Notes: generated by a model not told the origin, from the sequence alone. Numbered from the stretch's first letter, positions 9,801-18,761 are shown. The stretch is DNA of 64,000 nucleotides from UBA2336 sp964419145 (GCA_964419145.1 CAYQOM010000002.1:248001-312000); one strand, 5' to 3'. Numbers and translations are program-made.

Positions 9801-10432
9801 GGGTCAAGAATATCAACCAGCGTCTTGTTGTCCAGGTCTTGCGTTAGGGTAGAAGCCAGAAGATAGCCGATAAATAAAATTACACTGGCCACATAAGTCG
9901 AAAGAATTTTTCGGGTAAGGGCAACCAACGCAAAGAAAATGGTTCCCGAAAAAAATATATTCGGCAACGTGATCACCAGGAACGGATAGAGATAGTGCCA
10001 CAACACAAAAGGCCCGGATCGCTCGGGCTCTACTTCACCCGATAATAGTCCAATGGGTTCACCTACCCAAAGCCCGAACAAAAAGCCTGTGCAAATCAGT
10101 ACCAAAATAGCAAAGGAACCCAGGTATCTACCGAGAAAGTAGGACTTTTCATTGATGGGATATGTGAAAAAGTAATCTTTCGTTTGGTATTCCAAATCCC
10201 GATAAATGGGTACGCCCATTACGGCAGAAGCCATTAGCATCTGGAATATGCTCATAATGGTGATCATTAAGCCGATTGCGGCAGGAGAATTAACGTAGGT
10301 TTTTTCTGACGCGGGTGAACCTCCGTACACACCCACAATGAAGGCAAACAAAAACAAGATACCAAAGTAAGCCCAGGTAGCGGGGCGCTTTAATCGGTAC
10401 CGTATTTCAAACAGGAATATCTTAAAGAACAT
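6815..10432 (-). CDS. ABC transporter permease fused to M1 aminopeptidase
   Basis: A 1205-residue fusion. Residues 1 to about 590 form an ABC-2-type permease with roughly 12 or more membrane helices, the last at about 564-586. From about 600 to the end is an M1-type metallopeptidase-like domain. The zinc motif HEVAHQWWGH has His940, Glu941 and His944. The third ligand is probably Glu964 in ISESMAEY, one residue further than the canonical HEXXH-X18-E spacing. No GAMEN exopeptidase motif is visible; its expected place reads PYSESFGWAADF. The ATPase gene lies 19 bases upstream, so the two proteins should form one transporter. Exporter versus peptide-processing role is unknown. Confidence 0.92.
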   Translation of the reverse strand: MFFKIFLFEIRYRLKRPATWAYFGILFLFAFIVGVYGGSPASEKTYVNSPAAIGLMITIMSIFQMLMASAVMGVPIYRDLEYQTKDYFFTYPINEKSYFLGRYLGSFAILVLICTGFLFGLWVGEPIGLLSGEVEPERSGPFVLWHYLYPFLVITLPNIFFSGTIFFALVALTRKILSTYVASVILFIGYLLASTLTQDLDNKTLVDILDPFALNTFQHVTQYWTPYEQNTLVIPFEGNFMINRLLWISISLVIFTLTYLRFSFKSLLEVSSGKIRKEEVVEKKLRSLIDLPLVKKIFTPSVFTTKMFRLSWLEFRNITKDFYFIAILLAGVLFLFLDGWFGDITFGTPSLPLTYYMLEVKDFNYIIFVFIIIIFYTGEVVHRDKAVHYSNIADALPIPNWVTYGSKFLSLVWICILLVNLILICGVFNQIIKGYFNFQFGMYFTDLYLIELPEYLQLVMLAFIIHILINNKFIGHVISIGIWIAMFGLRNFAELDYNLFFYSYTPGYRISDMNGFGHFLEPLTWFNIYWLSLGIIFLIIGNLVWNRGSESAFKARFKLARQRFSTTAAAFLTLFTLIWIGSGAYIYYNVSVLNTYLTNKESIKRGVEFEKKYIKYEFFPQPKVTDLKIQMDLYPEDRAAYATGKFTLVNKTNSPIDSLMLEHGSDMTIEKLQVNGKDLVKVIDDKTHFIYFYLLPRTMQPGDTLLMDIEVDARYKGFPNSGFGRLMVYNGTFFSLGIFPSFGYSGSRVTSDKERKKHGLPKQDYTAPPQDDPFGLSTLLFNNDADYVTFEATVSTSADQIAVAPGYLEKEWEENGRKYYYYKMDSEMDMFANFSSARYAVLRDVWRGENNEEVNIEIFHHPTHTYNLDRFVNSVKASLDYFSKNFSPYQYKQMRILEFPRYASFAQSFPNTVPYSESFGWAADFSDPNDTDYAFYVTAHEVAHQWWGHQVTPSFTRGANQISESMAEYSALMVLEHAYGKDCMQNRLKYSLDRYLRGRSSESKFEETLLNNDSRAYVWYDKGSLILYALQDYIGEDNLNGAFKKFIDTAAFRQKPPFATSNEWYSYIKEATPDSLQYFLQDSFEKIALYENRITKAAYTSQPDGTFKVDLTVQTKKIYYDSTGREIDESRSKDLIEIGIFDEEVKNEKGMTQKVPLYLKKHWLSPGEHTLSFTVNKKPVKAGIDPYNKLIDRIPDDNTKNVDEK

Positions 10433-10451
10433 GATGATGCAGGTTAGGTAA

Positions 10452-11339
10452 TCAAATTGTTACAACGTCCATTTTTTCAGCGATGCGCGAGAAGTACACA
10501 TCTTCCAGGTTTGCTTCAACCGGGCTGAAACTTTCATCAGGACGAATATCACTGATCACATGTATTTGTGTTTTTCCTGCTTTAAGTTGTGTGGAAATGA
10601 GCTGGAAAGAGTTCCGGTATGCGTTCATTTCACTCTTTTCAATCGTCTTGGACCAGATTTTTCCTTTCATCGAATCCACCAGGTCGTTTGGATTGCCTTG
10701 TGCGATCACTTCACCCAAACAAATGATGGCCATGTCGCGGCACAGGTTCGTAACATCTTCAACAATGTGCGTGGATAAAATGACAATGGTATTTTCTCCG
10801 ATCTCACTAAGCAGATTATAGAATCGATTGCGTTCAGCCGGATCAAGACCTGCAGTTGGTTCGTCAACAATTATGAGTTTGGGGTTTCCGATTAATGCCT
10901 GCGCCACACCAAAGCGTTGCTTCATACCTCCTGAGAACGTACCCAGGTTTTTATTTTTTACGTGTGCCAGATTGACCCGTTCCAATAAAGTAGATACGAT
11001 TTCCTTACGTTGTTTTCTGTCAACAATGCCTTTTAGATCAGCAATGTGATCGAGCATGGTTTCCGCAGTTACTTTCGGATAAACTCCAAACTCCTGTGGA
11101 AGGTACCCTAATATTTTTCTGACTTCATGTTTGTCTCTAAGAACATCCAGGTTTCCTAGCGTTATTGAGCCGGAGTCGGCATCCTGCAGGGTAGCAATGG
11201 TTCGCATGAGGGATGATTTGCCAGCACCATTTGGGCCGAGTAAGCCGTACATACCTTGGCCGATAGTAAGGGATACATTTTTCAAGGCCTGCACTCCGTT
11301 GGAGTAGGTCTTGTTGAGGTCTTTTATTACAAGCTGCAT
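10452..11339 (-). CDS. ABC transporter ATP-binding protein
   Basis: The nucleotide-binding subunit for the permease-peptidase fusion next to it. Walker A is GPNGAGKSS (residues 35-43), the signature is FSGGMKQR (135-142), Walker B is LIIVDE (155-160) and the switch His lies in LSTHIVED. The 295 residues match CcmA/NatA-like ABC-2 ATPases and include a C-terminal extension of about 80 residues. It is the first gene of a leftward two-gene operon and starts at the ATG at 11339. The transported substrate is not evident. Confidence 0.93.
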   Translation of the reverse strand: MQLVIKDLNKTYSNGVQALKNVSLTIGQGMYGLLGPNGAGKSSLMRTIATLQDADSGSITLGNLDVLRDKHEVRKILGYLPQEFGVYPKVTAETMLDHIADLKGIVDRKQRKEIVSTLLERVNLAHVKNKNLGTFSGGMKQRFGVAQALIGNPKLIIVDEPTAGLDPAERNRFYNLLSEIGENTIVILSTHIVEDVTNLCRDMAIICLGEVIAQGNPNDLVDSMKGKIWSKTIEKSEMNAYRNSFQLISTQLKAGKTQIHVISDIRPDESFSPVEANLEDVYFSRIAEKMDVVTI

Positions 11340-11571
11340 TGGGATTTGATTTGGTGAAGATGAGACGCTTAAGATAGATCAAATGTTGCAGCTAGCCAAG
11401 AATTGATCAGTTTAGCAAGTAAATTGATTAGAATTTTCTAATACGGACTTATTCACTTTGCTTTTGTTACTTGAAACTAAGATGTAAAATTTTCGTAATC
11501 TTAAGTATTGATAGATTGAAAGTTACTTAGGATTCATCGACTCAAAGCTATTATTACATAATATCAGACTT
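11340..11571. other. Divergent AT-rich intergenic region
   Basis: These 232 bases separate the ABC operon (leftward) from a small exported-protein gene (rightward). The stretch is markedly AT-rich and should carry promoters for both sides. I see no RNA gene, clear hairpin or repeat. Confidence 0.4.
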
Positions 11572-11937
11572 ATGAATGAATATTTAGTAACACTAAAATG
11601 CTGTGTCTTCATTTGCCTTGCATTCCTTCCTTTTAAAACTAGAAGTCAGCAAGTAGTTTTTGTTAAAAGTAGCAACATTGTTGAATCTACGGACTCAGCA
11701 ATCATTTCAAGGTATTTGTACAACATATGTTATAATCCTGTAATTTCTGAAACTTCACCGCTTATCAAGCATTCTTTCAAGCTGAATTTTCAAGTCCCAA
11801 AAATTAAGGTTTATAATGCAGCCGACTATTATGTTGATGGTAAATTTAGTGATTTGCCTTTTAATAGCTGGGGGCCCTATCAGGTGCCCTTTCATCTAAA
11901 CCAACCAATTGTTGTTCCTATAAAAGAGAAGAGATAG
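11572..11937 (+). CDS. Hypothetical exported protein (121 aa)
   Basis: A probable secreted or periplasmic protein. A hydrophobic segment at about residues 8-20 followed by TRSQQ looks like a signal peptide. The mature part is about 95 residues with no motif I recognise. Base composition and codon use are more AT-rich than the neighbours (many AAT, TTT and ATT codons), which hints at recent acquisition or weak constraint. It stands alone between divergent and convergent neighbours. That it is a real gene is likely but not certain. Confidence 0.5.
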   Translation: MNEYLVTLKCCVFICLAFLPFKTRSQQVVFVKSSNIVESTDSAIISRYLYNICYNPVISETSPLIKHSFKLNFQVPKIKVYNAADYYVDGKFSDLPFNSWGPYQVPFHLNQPIVVPIKEKR

Positions 11938-12014
11938 CCATAACTCATTAGGCGAAAATATCAATCAAGCCTAATCTAATTGACGTGCCTGTCGGTATAA
12001 AACTTATCGACTCA

Positions 12015-14918
12015 CTAAATCACCACATTCACAATCTTACCCGGCACCACAATGACCTTTTTCGGTGGTTTGCCTTCCGTCCATTTGGTAACGATCTCCG
12101 AAGCCAACACCATTTTCTCAATGTCTTCCTTCGGCATATCGAGCGCGAATTCCATTTTGGTGCGCACCTTGCCGTTGATGGAGATGGGGTACTCGAACGA
12201 ACTTTCTTTCAGGTACTCTTCATTCACAGCAGGGAACTTTGCTTTCAGGATCGTATCAGTATACCCCAGCTTTTCCCACAACTCTTCAGCAAGGTGTGGT
12301 GCATAAGGGGAGAGCGCGATTACGAGCGGCTCCAGAATACTTCTCTTATTACACTTTAATGAGCTCAGTTCATTCACGCAAATCATGAATTCACTTACGC
12401 TGGTGTTGAACGAGAAATTGTTAATATCCTGTTCAATCTTCTTTAGCGTTTTATGCAGGATTTTGAATTCATCGCGCGTGGGTTCAGCATTACTCACATT
12501 CCAGTTGCCTTGCGCATCATGAAACAGATTCCAGAACTTGCGCAAGAATTTAAATACACCATCTATACCATTGGTGTTCCAGGGCTTACTTAACTCCAAC
12601 GGACCAAGAAACATTTCATACAGGCGAAGCGTGTCCGCGCCATAGGAAGCAATGATGTCGTCAGGGTTGACCACGTTGTGCTTCGACTTGGACATTTTTT
12701 CGACTTCGCTTCCACATACATATTTACCATCTCTGTTTGTTATAAATATTGCATTTGTGAACTCGGGTCTCCATTGTTTGAGTTTATCAATTAGTAGTTC
12801 ATCATTCTCTACCAAATTAATATCAATATTAATTTTATTTGCATTCTGATCGACTGATGATGGTGTAAAAACATGAGAATCAACTTTGATTCCATTTTTA
12901 GAAAACTCTCTTTGAATCTGATCCAATATGTAGAATTCATCCCAAGAATCGCATACATCTTTTGAAATGAAGATGCTTGGAAAATTTTCATTTTTTAGAC
13001 CATAATCTAAGCGGTAGACAAATTTTGACATCCCCTGAATATGCCCCTGGTTAATCAGCTTCTTAAACGGCTCCTCGGCACTTACATAACCTAAATCCTT
13101 CAATGCCTTGCACCAGAAGCGCGAGTACAATAAGTGTCCTGTTGCGTGTTCGCTGCCGCCCATGTACAGGTCAACATCCTGCCAGTAGTCGATTTCCTTT
13201 TTATCCGCGAAAGCAGTTGTATTTTTTGGATCCATATAGCGGAACCAATACCAGCTTGAACCTGCCCAACCTGGCATGGTGGTTAGTTCAAATGAGTTGC
13301 CGTTGTAATTCCAGTTTTTTGCCCTTGCCAACGGAGGTTCACCCGTTTCAGTCGGCTTGTACTCATCAATTTCAGGAAGGGTAATGGGCAAATCTTTTTC
13401 TTCAACCAGTTTCGGAATGCCGTCTTTGAAATACACCGGGAATGGTTCACCCCAATAACGCTGTCTTCCAAAAATGGCATCGCGCATGCGGTAGTTCACT
13501 TTGCCTTTCCCAATTCCTCTTTCTTCCACAAACTTTATCCCCGCTTCAATGGCTTCATCAACGGTGAGGCCGTTCATAAAACCGGAGTTGATAATTTTAG
13601 CATCCCAACTCACAAAGGCTTCTTCTTCTACGCTAGGGCCCTCGACAACCTGCACTATGGGCAACTTAAAATGTTTGGCAAAGCGGTGGTCGCGTTCATC
13701 GTGACCTGGTACAGCCATTACTGCTCCGGTTCCATAACCGGCCAACACGTAATCGGAAATCCAAATAGGAATGCGTTCGTTATTAAACGGATTGATGGCA
13801 TAAGCACCCGTGAATGCACCGCTTACGCGTTTCACTTCTGTCATGCGCTCGCGTTCGCTGCGGTTTTTGGCAACCTGCACGTAATCACTCACCGCACTGC
13901 GTTGTTCATCAGTCGTAATTTGATCTACCAGTTCATGTTCTGGAGCCAGCACTAAAAAGGTTGCGCCATAAATGGTATCAATCCGTGTGGTGAAGACTTC
14001 TATTTTGGATTCTGACTGTTGAATCTTGAATTCAAGTTGCGCACCTTTACTTTTCCCAATCCAATTCCGCTGCATCTCTTTCAGCGGCTCGGGCCAATCG
14101 ATTTTATCCAATCCGGTAAGCAAGCGCTCGGCATAAGCCGAAATGCGCATGCTCCATTGTAACATCTTTATGCGCTCAACCGGGTAACCCCCGCGTTCAC
14201 TTACACCATCTTTAACTTCATCGTTAGACAATACGGTGCCCAATGCTGCGCACCAGTTCACCATGGTTTCGCTTTGATAGGCGATGCGGTAGTGCTGTAA
14301 AAAATTTTCTTTTTCTTTTTCGTTGAACTTCTTCCATTGCTCTGCGGTAATGATTGGTGTATCCTCATCACAGGCGGCATCAATGTTCTGATTGCCATTT
14401 TTCTCTAATTCAGCAATCAGTGTGGTAATCGGTTCAGTCTTTCCAAATTCGCCAGACTTTTTGTTGTACCATGAGTCAAACAGTTGCATGAAAATCCACT
14501 GCGTCCATTTATAGTAGGCCGGGTCGCAGGTTTGTACTTCGCGACTCCAATCGTACGAGAAGCCGATTTTGCGCAACTGGCGCTTATAGGTTTCAATGTT
14601 TTTTGCGGTAGTAATAGCGGGGTGCTGTCCGGTTTGTATAGCATACTGTTCTGCCGGAAGGCCGAACGCATCAAAGCCCATCGGGTGCAGCACATTGAAT
14701 CCTTTTAAACGCTTGTAACGCGACACAATGTCGGTGGCAATATAGCCGAGCGGGTGCCCTACGTGCAGTCCCGCACCAGAGGGGTAGGGGAACATGTCCA
14801 GTACATAATACTTAGGTCTTGATGGGTCCGTCTCCACACGATAAACGCCTTCCTTTTCCCATTTATCCTGCCATTTCTGCTCAATTCGTCTGATCTCTTC
14901 TTTGCTGTATTCGGCCAC
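12015..14918 (-). CDS. leuS: Leucyl-tRNA synthetase
   Basis: Charges tRNA-Leu. The HIGH motif appears as HVGH (residues 52-55) and KMSKS is at 741-745. The CP1 editing domain shows TTRIDTIYGATF and GTGAVMAVPGHDERD, so editing should be intact. The start is a GTG at 14918: an in-frame TGA lies just upstream and no ATG occurs before the conserved DMFPYPSG block. Between about residues 633 and 738 lies a leucine-specific insertion that is long in Bacteroidota. Here its DNA (about 12,710-13,015) is clearly more AT-rich than the rest of the gene. The length of 967 is on the long side for bacterial LeuRS. Confidence 0.97.
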   Translation of the reverse strand: MAEYSKEEIRRIEQKWQDKWEKEGVYRVETDPSRPKYYVLDMFPYPSGAGLHVGHPLGYIATDIVSRYKRLKGFNVLHPMGFDAFGLPAEQYAIQTGQHPAITTAKNIETYKRQLRKIGFSYDWSREVQTCDPAYYKWTQWIFMQLFDSWYNKKSGEFGKTEPITTLIAELEKNGNQNIDAACDEDTPIITAEQWKKFNEKEKENFLQHYRIAYQSETMVNWCAALGTVLSNDEVKDGVSERGGYPVERIKMLQWSMRISAYAERLLTGLDKIDWPEPLKEMQRNWIGKSKGAQLEFKIQQSESKIEVFTTRIDTIYGATFLVLAPEHELVDQITTDEQRSAVSDYVQVAKNRSERERMTEVKRVSGAFTGAYAINPFNNERIPIWISDYVLAGYGTGAVMAVPGHDERDHRFAKHFKLPIVQVVEGPSVEEEAFVSWDAKIINSGFMNGLTVDEAIEAGIKFVEERGIGKGKVNYRMRDAIFGRQRYWGEPFPVYFKDGIPKLVEEKDLPITLPEIDEYKPTETGEPPLARAKNWNYNGNSFELTTMPGWAGSSWYWFRYMDPKNTTAFADKKEIDYWQDVDLYMGGSEHATGHLLYSRFWCKALKDLGYVSAEEPFKKLINQGHIQGMSKFVYRLDYGLKNENFPSIFISKDVCDSWDEFYILDQIQREFSKNGIKVDSHVFTPSSVDQNANKINIDINLVENDELLIDKLKQWRPEFTNAIFITNRDGKYVCGSEVEKMSKSKHNVVNPDDIIASYGADTLRLYEMFLGPLELSKPWNTNGIDGVFKFLRKFWNLFHDAQGNWNVSNAEPTRDEFKILHKTLKKIEQDINNFSFNTSVSEFMICVNELSSLKCNKRSILEPLVIALSPYAPHLAEELWEKLGYTDTILKAKFPAVNEEYLKESSFEYPISINGKVRTKMEFALDMPKEDIEKMVLASEIVTKWTEGKPPKKVIVVPGKIVNVVI

Positions 14919-14940
14919 AGTGTTTCAATAGTTTAAAGTG

Positions 14941-14997
14941 TCACCCTATAAAAAATCCCCTCCCTCTCCCTTGGAGAGGGAGGCTGGGAGGGTGAGG
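14941..14997. repeat. Palindromic dispersed-type repeat (CTCCCTCTCC class)
   Basis: Perfect 11-bp arms CCTCCCTCTCC (14959-14969) and GGAGAGGGAGG (14973-14983) enclose a 3-base loop. They are nested inside TCACCCT (14941-14947) and AGGGTGA (14989-14995). It lies in the region between divergent leuS and a TonB receptor gene. From memory, such elements recur between genes in Bacteroidota. Confidence 0.7.
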
Positions 14998-15144
14998 TCG
15001 CAAAAATAACCCAATCCGGCTAAAACCCCATCGCCCTTATCAAACAACTCATCCGGCAGGTTCAACAGTTCAGTAACTCATTTTTTACTGGCCCAGCCAA
15101 GGGGATAATCTTTGTCGTACAAATCGCCAAAAGAAACGCTTGAA

Positions 15145-17289
15145 ATGAAAAATGTACTGATTCTTTTCTTCACGCTGTTAGCCTTGCCGATGTTCGGTCA
15201 GGTTACCCTTTCGGGGATGGTAACGGATGTAAAAGGCGAGCCGGTGCCGAATGCCAACGTGCTGTTGTTGAATACCTACGATGGCACTACCTCTGGCGCG
15301 GACGGTAAATTTTCGTTCACCACTTCGGAGGTGGGCATGCAAACCCTGGTGGTGAAGTTTATCGGGTTTAAAGAATACCGACAGCAGTTGGATCTGAGCA
15401 AATCACACACGGGATTGAGCATAGTATTAAAAGAAGAAATCAACCAACTTGAAGCTGTAACGATAACAGCCGGTGCCTTCGCTGCCAGCGATGAATCGCG
15501 CAGAACCATTTTCAGGGCGCTGGATATTGCCACCACAGCAGGTGCCACAGCCGACATTGCGGGGGCGCTAAACACATTGCCCGGAACACAAAAGGTAGGC
15601 GAGAGCGGAAGGTTGTTTGTTCGCGGGGGCGATGGTAACGAAGCACGCACATTTATTGACGGTATGCTGGTGTTGGATGCCTACGGTCCGGCCGCACCGA
15701 ACACTCCTTCGCGCGGAAGGTTTCTTCCCTTTATGTTTAAAGGTACCAGCTTCAGCACAGGAGGTTACTCGGCAGAATATGGCCAGGCGCTTTCTTCAGC
15801 CTTGGTACTTGATTCGAAAGATGAAGAGCAATCTTCACGCACGGATTTTGGATTGCTTTCGGTTGGTGCCGATGTAGCCCACACGCAGGCCTGGAAAAAT
15901 GCTTCTTGGGCAGGTAAGATCGGATACACAAACATCCGTCCGTATTTCGGATTGATCAATCAGGAAATCGATTGGGAGAAAGCTCCGGTTTCTGTTGAGG
16001 GGAGTTCAGCCTACAGACAACGCGTTGGTAAGAATGGCATGTTCAAGGTGTACGGAAACTTCAATCATTCCAATTTCTCTTTGTACCATCATGATATTGA
16101 TGATTACGATGTGACCACTTTGATTGACATCACCAATACCTTTCGGTACATCAACGGCTCTTACAAAACTGCATTAAATGAAAAGTGGTCGTTGCGCAGC
16201 GGACTTTCATACACGCTAACCCGGAATGATTTGCAACAAGGAGATATCAGGTTAAATGAATTTGATGAAGGTACACATGCCAAGGTTGTGTTTGATGGCT
16301 CTATATCCGATAAAATCGAATTACGAACCGGTGCAGAAGTGATCAATCGCGATTACAAGGCTGCGGTAGATACATCAGCTTTTGTTCCTGGCTTTCATGA
16401 AGTGATCAGTGCGGCTTTTGTAGAAGCTGATCTGTATGCCAGCAACAAATTTGTAACGCGTGTAGGTGGTCGGGTTGAACATAATAATTTGCTTAATCAG
16501 GTTTCTGTTGATCCGCGCATTTCATTGGCTTACAAAACCGGTAAAAGCGGTCAGGTTTCCTTTGCGTATGGCAAATTCAGACAATCACCAAAGAATGAGT
16601 GGTTGCGTTGGGATAATCACCTTGAGGCTGAGAAAGCTGATCATTACATTTTGAATTACCAACTGATTGAGAACAACCGCACATTCCGTGTGGAGGGCTA
16701 TTACAAAACCTATTCCGACCTGATAAAATTTGAAAACGGAAATCCGTTTGTGTTGAATAATGAAGGATCAGGCTATGCACGGGGTGTGGAATTATTCTAC
16801 CGCGATAACAAAACCATTCGTAATGCGGATTATTGGATTTCTTATTCCTTTCTGGATACCGAACGTGATTACCTGAATACACCGTATGCAGTAACACCAA
16901 CATTTGCGTCTGCGCACAATTTCTCGGTGGTGTACAAACATTTTGTGTCAAGTTTAAAAACTCAATTTGGTGCTACCTATTCTTTTACCAGCGGAAGACC
17001 GTACAACAACCCGAATGAAGATCGGTTCAACAATAGCCGCACAAAAAGTTATCAGGATTTAAGTGTGAACATCAGCTATTTGCCCAAACCTAACCTGATT
17101 GTTTACTTCTCGTGCACCAATGTTTTGGGTTACGATAACATTTTTGGTTACGAATACAGCAATACACAAAACAACGAAGGGTTTTACAACAGTCGTGCGA
17201 TTCGTCAGGCTGCGCCACGGTTTGTTTTTCTGGGAATATTCATAACCCTACCAAAGGATAAATCAATTAACCAATTACCAAGTCTCTAA
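15145..17289 (+). CDS. TonB-dependent outer-membrane receptor with carboxypeptidase-like N-domain
   Basis: An outer-membrane barrel that imports an unknown ligand using TonB energy. The ATG at 15145 gives a signal peptide ending at MFGQ. The frame runs 33 bases upstream to a TTG, which I reject because it would place polar residues before the signal. A carboxypeptidase-like regulatory domain spans about residues 20-100, a plug domain 110-220 (VRGGDGNEARTFIDGM), and the rest is barrel. At 714 residues it is short for the family. Downstream are a secreted helical-repeat protein and a membrane protein, then a LytS/LytTR pair. Ligand unknown. Confidence 0.92.
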   Translation: MKNVLILFFTLLALPMFGQVTLSGMVTDVKGEPVPNANVLLLNTYDGTTSGADGKFSFTTSEVGMQTLVVKFIGFKEYRQQLDLSKSHTGLSIVLKEEINQLEAVTITAGAFAASDESRRTIFRALDIATTAGATADIAGALNTLPGTQKVGESGRLFVRGGDGNEARTFIDGMLVLDAYGPAAPNTPSRGRFLPFMFKGTSFSTGGYSAEYGQALSSALVLDSKDEEQSSRTDFGLLSVGADVAHTQAWKNASWAGKIGYTNIRPYFGLINQEIDWEKAPVSVEGSSAYRQRVGKNGMFKVYGNFNHSNFSLYHHDIDDYDVTTLIDITNTFRYINGSYKTALNEKWSLRSGLSYTLTRNDLQQGDIRLNEFDEGTHAKVVFDGSISDKIELRTGAEVINRDYKAAVDTSAFVPGFHEVISAAFVEADLYASNKFVTRVGGRVEHNNLLNQVSVDPRISLAYKTGKSGQVSFAYGKFRQSPKNEWLRWDNHLEAEKADHYILNYQLIENNRTFRVEGYYKTYSDLIKFENGNPFVLNNEGSGYARGVELFYRDNKTIRNADYWISYSFLDTERDYLNTPYAVTPTFASAHNFSVVYKHFVSSLKTQFGATYSFTSGRPYNNPNEDRFNNSRTKSYQDLSVNISYLPKPNLIVYFSCTNVLGYDNIFGYEYSNTQNNEGFYNSRAIRQAAPRFVFLGIFITLPKDKSINQLPSL

Positions 17290-17307
17290 CCATTAACCAA
17301 CACAAGT

Positions 17308-17955
17308 ATGAAACACGTAAACATTATTCCGTTATTAATTGCCGCGTTGGCTTGTTTGGCAGTGATCGCATCTGCCAACGACCGGTACACCGAAACCATG
17401 CAAAAAAATATTGAGGTGGTGTACAAGGCAAAATCGGTTGAAGAAATTCAGGCTGCCGTAAATGCGTTTGAACGCATTGGCGATGCGGAAAAATCAAAGT
17501 GGGAACCTTTTTATTATGCATCGTATGGATATTTGATGATAGCGTTGAGACAGATGGAAGCGATTGAAAAGGACAAACAACTTGACCTGGCATTAGGTGT
17601 TCTTAAAAAGGCCAGTGCCATTAACCCGGTCGAATCTGAAATTGTGGCGTTGGAAGGATTCATTCACATGATCCGTGTTTCTGTAGATCCTGCTTCCCGT
17701 GGTCAGCAATATTCTGGCTTGGCGATGCAAACTTTTGGGAAAGCCATCGGCATGAATCCTGAAAACCCAAGGGCATTGGCGTTGATGGCGCAAATGCAAT
17801 ATGGCACAGCCCAGTTTTTTGGTTCGCCAACAACCGAGGCCTGTGGCACCTTGAATAAAGCGTTGGAGAAATTTGAAACGTATAAATCAACCAATCCGCT
17901 TGCGCCAGTTTGGGGTAAGTCAATGGCTGAGGGAATGAAAGCACAATGTAAGTAG
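17308..17955 (+). CDS. Exported TPR-like protein
   Basis: A periplasmic protein of 215 residues. The signal peptide ends near ASAN (residue 24). The mature part consists of helical pairs resembling divergent TPRs, for example around residues 93-125 and 140-170 (GKAIGMNPENPRALALMAQM). It starts 18 bases after the TonB receptor stop, which suggests one operon. It may be a periplasmic accessory to that receptor; this is inference from position only. Confidence 0.75.
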   Translation: MKHVNIIPLLIAALACLAVIASANDRYTETMQKNIEVVYKAKSVEEIQAAVNAFERIGDAEKSKWEPFYYASYGYLMIALRQMEAIEKDKQLDLALGVLKKASAINPVESEIVALEGFIHMIRVSVDPASRGQQYSGLAMQTFGKAIGMNPENPRALALMAQMQYGTAQFFGSPTTEACGTLNKALEKFETYKSTNPLAPVWGKSMAEGMKAQCK

Positions 17956-17965
17956 CATTAGAATT

Positions 17966-18028
17966 AAGCTTCGAGTTTCGAGCTTTTAGCTGCAAGCCGA
18001 AAAGCTTGCAGCTCGAAACTCATAGCTT
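17966..18028. repeat. Palindromic repeat (GAGTTTCGAGC/GCTGCAAGC class)
   Basis: The outer arms GAGTTTCGAGC (17973-17983) and GCTCGAAACTC (18011-18021) match perfectly, as do the inner arms GCTGCAAGC (17989-17997) and GCTTGCAGC (18004-18012). It lies just after the helical-repeat gene's stop codon. The 10-mer AGCTGCAAGC recurs in the element at 59144-59195. Confidence 0.7.
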
Positions 18029-18061
18029 TAAATCCAACGCTTCATAACTAATACTCACAGA

Positions 18062-18742
18062 ATGATTATTAAACTCTTAACATACACACACATCTTAGCC
18101 GGAATAATTTCTTTGATTGTTGCTCCAATAGCCATGGTCGTGCGCAAAGGAGGTAAAGCCCATCGGTTCTGGGGCAAGATCTTCTTTTGGTGCATGACGT
18201 GGATTTGTTTTTCTGCCATTATATTATCAACCATAAAGTGGATTCCATTTTTGTTGTTGATCGCGGTGTTCAGCTACTATGCTGTGTTTGTCGGGTATCG
18301 ATCACTGTACAGAAAGCAACCGCATCAAGGCAAAGGTGTAACCTGGTACGATTGGATGTTTGGTATTGTTGCCGGTCTTTTTAATACTGGGTTCTTTGTG
18401 TGGGGTATTTACCTGGTGTTAACTAATCAGACTTCTCTTGGTATGCTGGCCGCAGGCTTTGGCTTTGGTGGCATGCTGGTGGTTTGGTCGGAATTGAAGC
18501 GGTATATAAAACCACCGCGAGATAAATTCGATTGGTTCTACAGCCACATGGGCAACATGATGGGTGGCTTCATTGCCTCGGTAACTGCTTTCTCTACACA
18601 AGTGATGACTTTCCTTCCGGGTGTTATGCAATGGATTTGGCCAAGCCTAGTGGGTGTGCCGTTAATTATTTTTTGGGTACGATCTTACCGGAAACGATTA
18701 AATTCGGGCAAATCATTGGCACAGTTTATTGAAATGCGTTAA
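18062..18742 (+). CDS. Polytopic membrane protein, DUF2306-like
   Basis: An inner-membrane protein of 226 residues with about six to seven hydrophobic helices. The N-terminus has the His-containing first helix (THILAG) followed by a KGGKAHRFWGK loop, which resembles DUF2306-type proteins. No catalytic motif is known to me. It lies between the TonB receptor cluster and the sensor kinase, all on the plus strand, with a palindromic repeat before it and 19 bases after it to the kinase ATG. Function unassigned. Confidence 0.75.
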   Translation: MIIKLLTYTHILAGIISLIVAPIAMVVRKGGKAHRFWGKIFFWCMTWICFSAIILSTIKWIPFLLLIAVFSYYAVFVGYRSLYRKQPHQGKGVTWYDWMFGIVAGLFNTGFFVWGIYLVLTNQTSLGMLAAGFGFGGMLVVWSELKRYIKPPRDKFDWFYSHMGNMMGGFIASVTAFSTQVMTFLPGVMQWIWPSLVGVPLIIFWVRSYRKRLNSGKSLAQFIEMR

Positions 18743-18761
18743 GGTGTCTTATCTTGTTGAT

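Noticed and set aside
11947..11975. ATTAGGC/GCCTAAT hairpin between the exported-protein gene and leuS
   Set aside because: The stem is only 7 bp with a 15-base loop and no T-tract, so I do not call it a terminator.
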